Source of the DNA: Thermoleophilaceae bacterium
GTDB taxonomy: Bacteria > Actinomycetota > Thermoleophilia > Solirubrobacterales > Thermoleophilaceae
Length of the DNA stretch: 6,331 nt
Assembly (NCBI GenBank): GCA_013811765.1
Contig: JACCUO010000160.1
Span: 1-6,331, forward strand
Direction: 5' to 3'
The notes beneath the pieces were generated by a model. That model ran no database searches and was not told where the DNA came from. It saw nothing but the letters and a program-made list of their open reading frames with translations. Numbering within the stretch: the first letter of the stretch is position 1; each line of letters begins with the position of its first letter. Shown in pieces: positions 5,854-6,331 of this stretch. The position numbers and the translations under genes are program-made.

Positions 5854-6331
5854 TCAGCAGCCTCCGGCGCGGCGGCGCCGGCTCGAGTCGAGTCGCCACT
5901 GCCGCACACGGCCGTGGTCGCCCGAGAGGAGGACGTCCGGGACGCGATTCCCACGCCACTCCGCGGGACGGGTGTAGTGCGGGTACTCGGGGCCACCTGA
6001 AAGCGCCTCGCTGAACGACTCCTCCACCGCGCTGCTCTCATCGCCCAGAGCGCCGCGCAACTTGCGCAGGACGGCGTCACAGATGACCATCGCCGCCAGC
6101 TCACCACCGGCGAGCACGTATGGACCGATCGACACCACGTCGGTGGCGAGCTGCTCGTGAACACGCTCATCGAAGCCCTCATAGCGCCCACACAACAGGA
6201 CGAGGTCCTCCTCGGCTGCGAGCTCGTCGGCGAGCGCGTCATCGAATCGGCGCCCTCCCGCGGCCAGCGCGATCACCCGGCGGCTGCCCCGCCCCTCGAT
6301 CGGATCGGCCTCCCACCGCTCGCGGAGCGCC
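5854..6331 (-). CDS. trmD: TrmD, tRNA (guanine37-N1)-methyltransferase (N-terminus outside the window)
   Basis: Partial: the last 158 residues are visible and the start lies beyond 6331. TrmD methylates N1 of G37 in tRNAs that read codons starting with C, using S-adenosylmethionine, and so prevents +1 frameshifting. Visible signatures of the trefoil-knot SPOUT fold are [13 protein letters not shown] (from 6198), [12 protein letters not shown] (6132-6097), EESFSEA (where the catalytic acid of the family lies; Glu here, where E. coli has Asp), [12 protein letters not shown] (from 5985) and [16 protein letters not shown]. The knot motif has Pro where many homologues have Asp (SIGDYVL). The C-terminus ends only about 20 residues after LLSGDH, in RRRRAGGC, shorter than usual for TrmD. 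An 85-base gap separates it from rplS. The identity is certain; the exact C-terminus is less so (see findings). Confidence 0.95.
   Translation of the reverse strand, partial: ALRERWEADPIEGRGSRRVIALAAGGRRFDDALADELAAEEDLVLLCGRYEGFDERVHEQLATDVVSIGPYVLAGGELAAMVICDAVLRKLRGALGDESSAVEESFSEALSGGPEYPHYTRPAEWRGNRVPDVLLSGDHGRVRQWRLDSSRRRRAGGC

Noticed and set aside
5769..6242. Long ORF (374 codons) that would extend rplS upstream through trmD
   Set aside because: Its first 158 codons are antisense-like shadow of trmD in another frame; L19 homology begins exactly at the ATG at 5768.

Overview
The window is a very GC-rich chromosomal segment with ordinary housekeeping gene content. Coding codons strongly favour G or C in the third position, and GTG starts are frequent. 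The gene order trmD-rplS-lepB-rnhB-yraN-comM-dprA is a conserved block in Actinobacteria and related phyla. The GC content, a Cys-containing DprA N-terminus and the style of TrmD and LepB suggest a deep-branching actinobacterium, possibly Thermoleophilia. That placement is inference from memory of the families, not a search result.

Layout, read from the high-coordinate end because almost everything is on the minus strand: the 3' part of trmD (tRNA m1G37 methyltransferase); rplS (ribosomal protein L19 with an unusual acidic C-terminal tail of about 100 residues); lepB (signal peptidase I); a 280-base spacer with a 12-bp perfect inverted repeat, a three-copy tandem repeat and a Shine-Dalgarno-led short ORF that runs into the rnhB start; rnhB (RNase HII); a convergent spacer with two perfect hairpins; yraN (UPF0102 nuclease-like protein), the only gene on the plus strand; a divergent 138-base spacer; comM (YifB-type AAA+ helicase); dprA (RecA loader), coupled to comM by a GTGA overlap; and the first 40 codons of thiD (HMP/HMP-P kinase).

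Functionally, trmD and rplS serve translation and lepB serves protein export. rnhB removes ribonucleotides or RNA from DNA, and comM-dprA handle incoming single-stranded DNA during natural transformation and recombination. yraN is commonly found beside them and has a PD-(D/E)XK nuclease-like fold.

I see no mobile element, CRISPR array, tRNA or rRNA, and no clear new multigene system. The points that deserve a second look are: the reading-frame break in dprA just before its winged-helix domain; the structured, repeat-bearing lepB-rnhB spacer with its possible leader ORF; the flipped yraN bounded by hairpins; and the acidic extension of L19.
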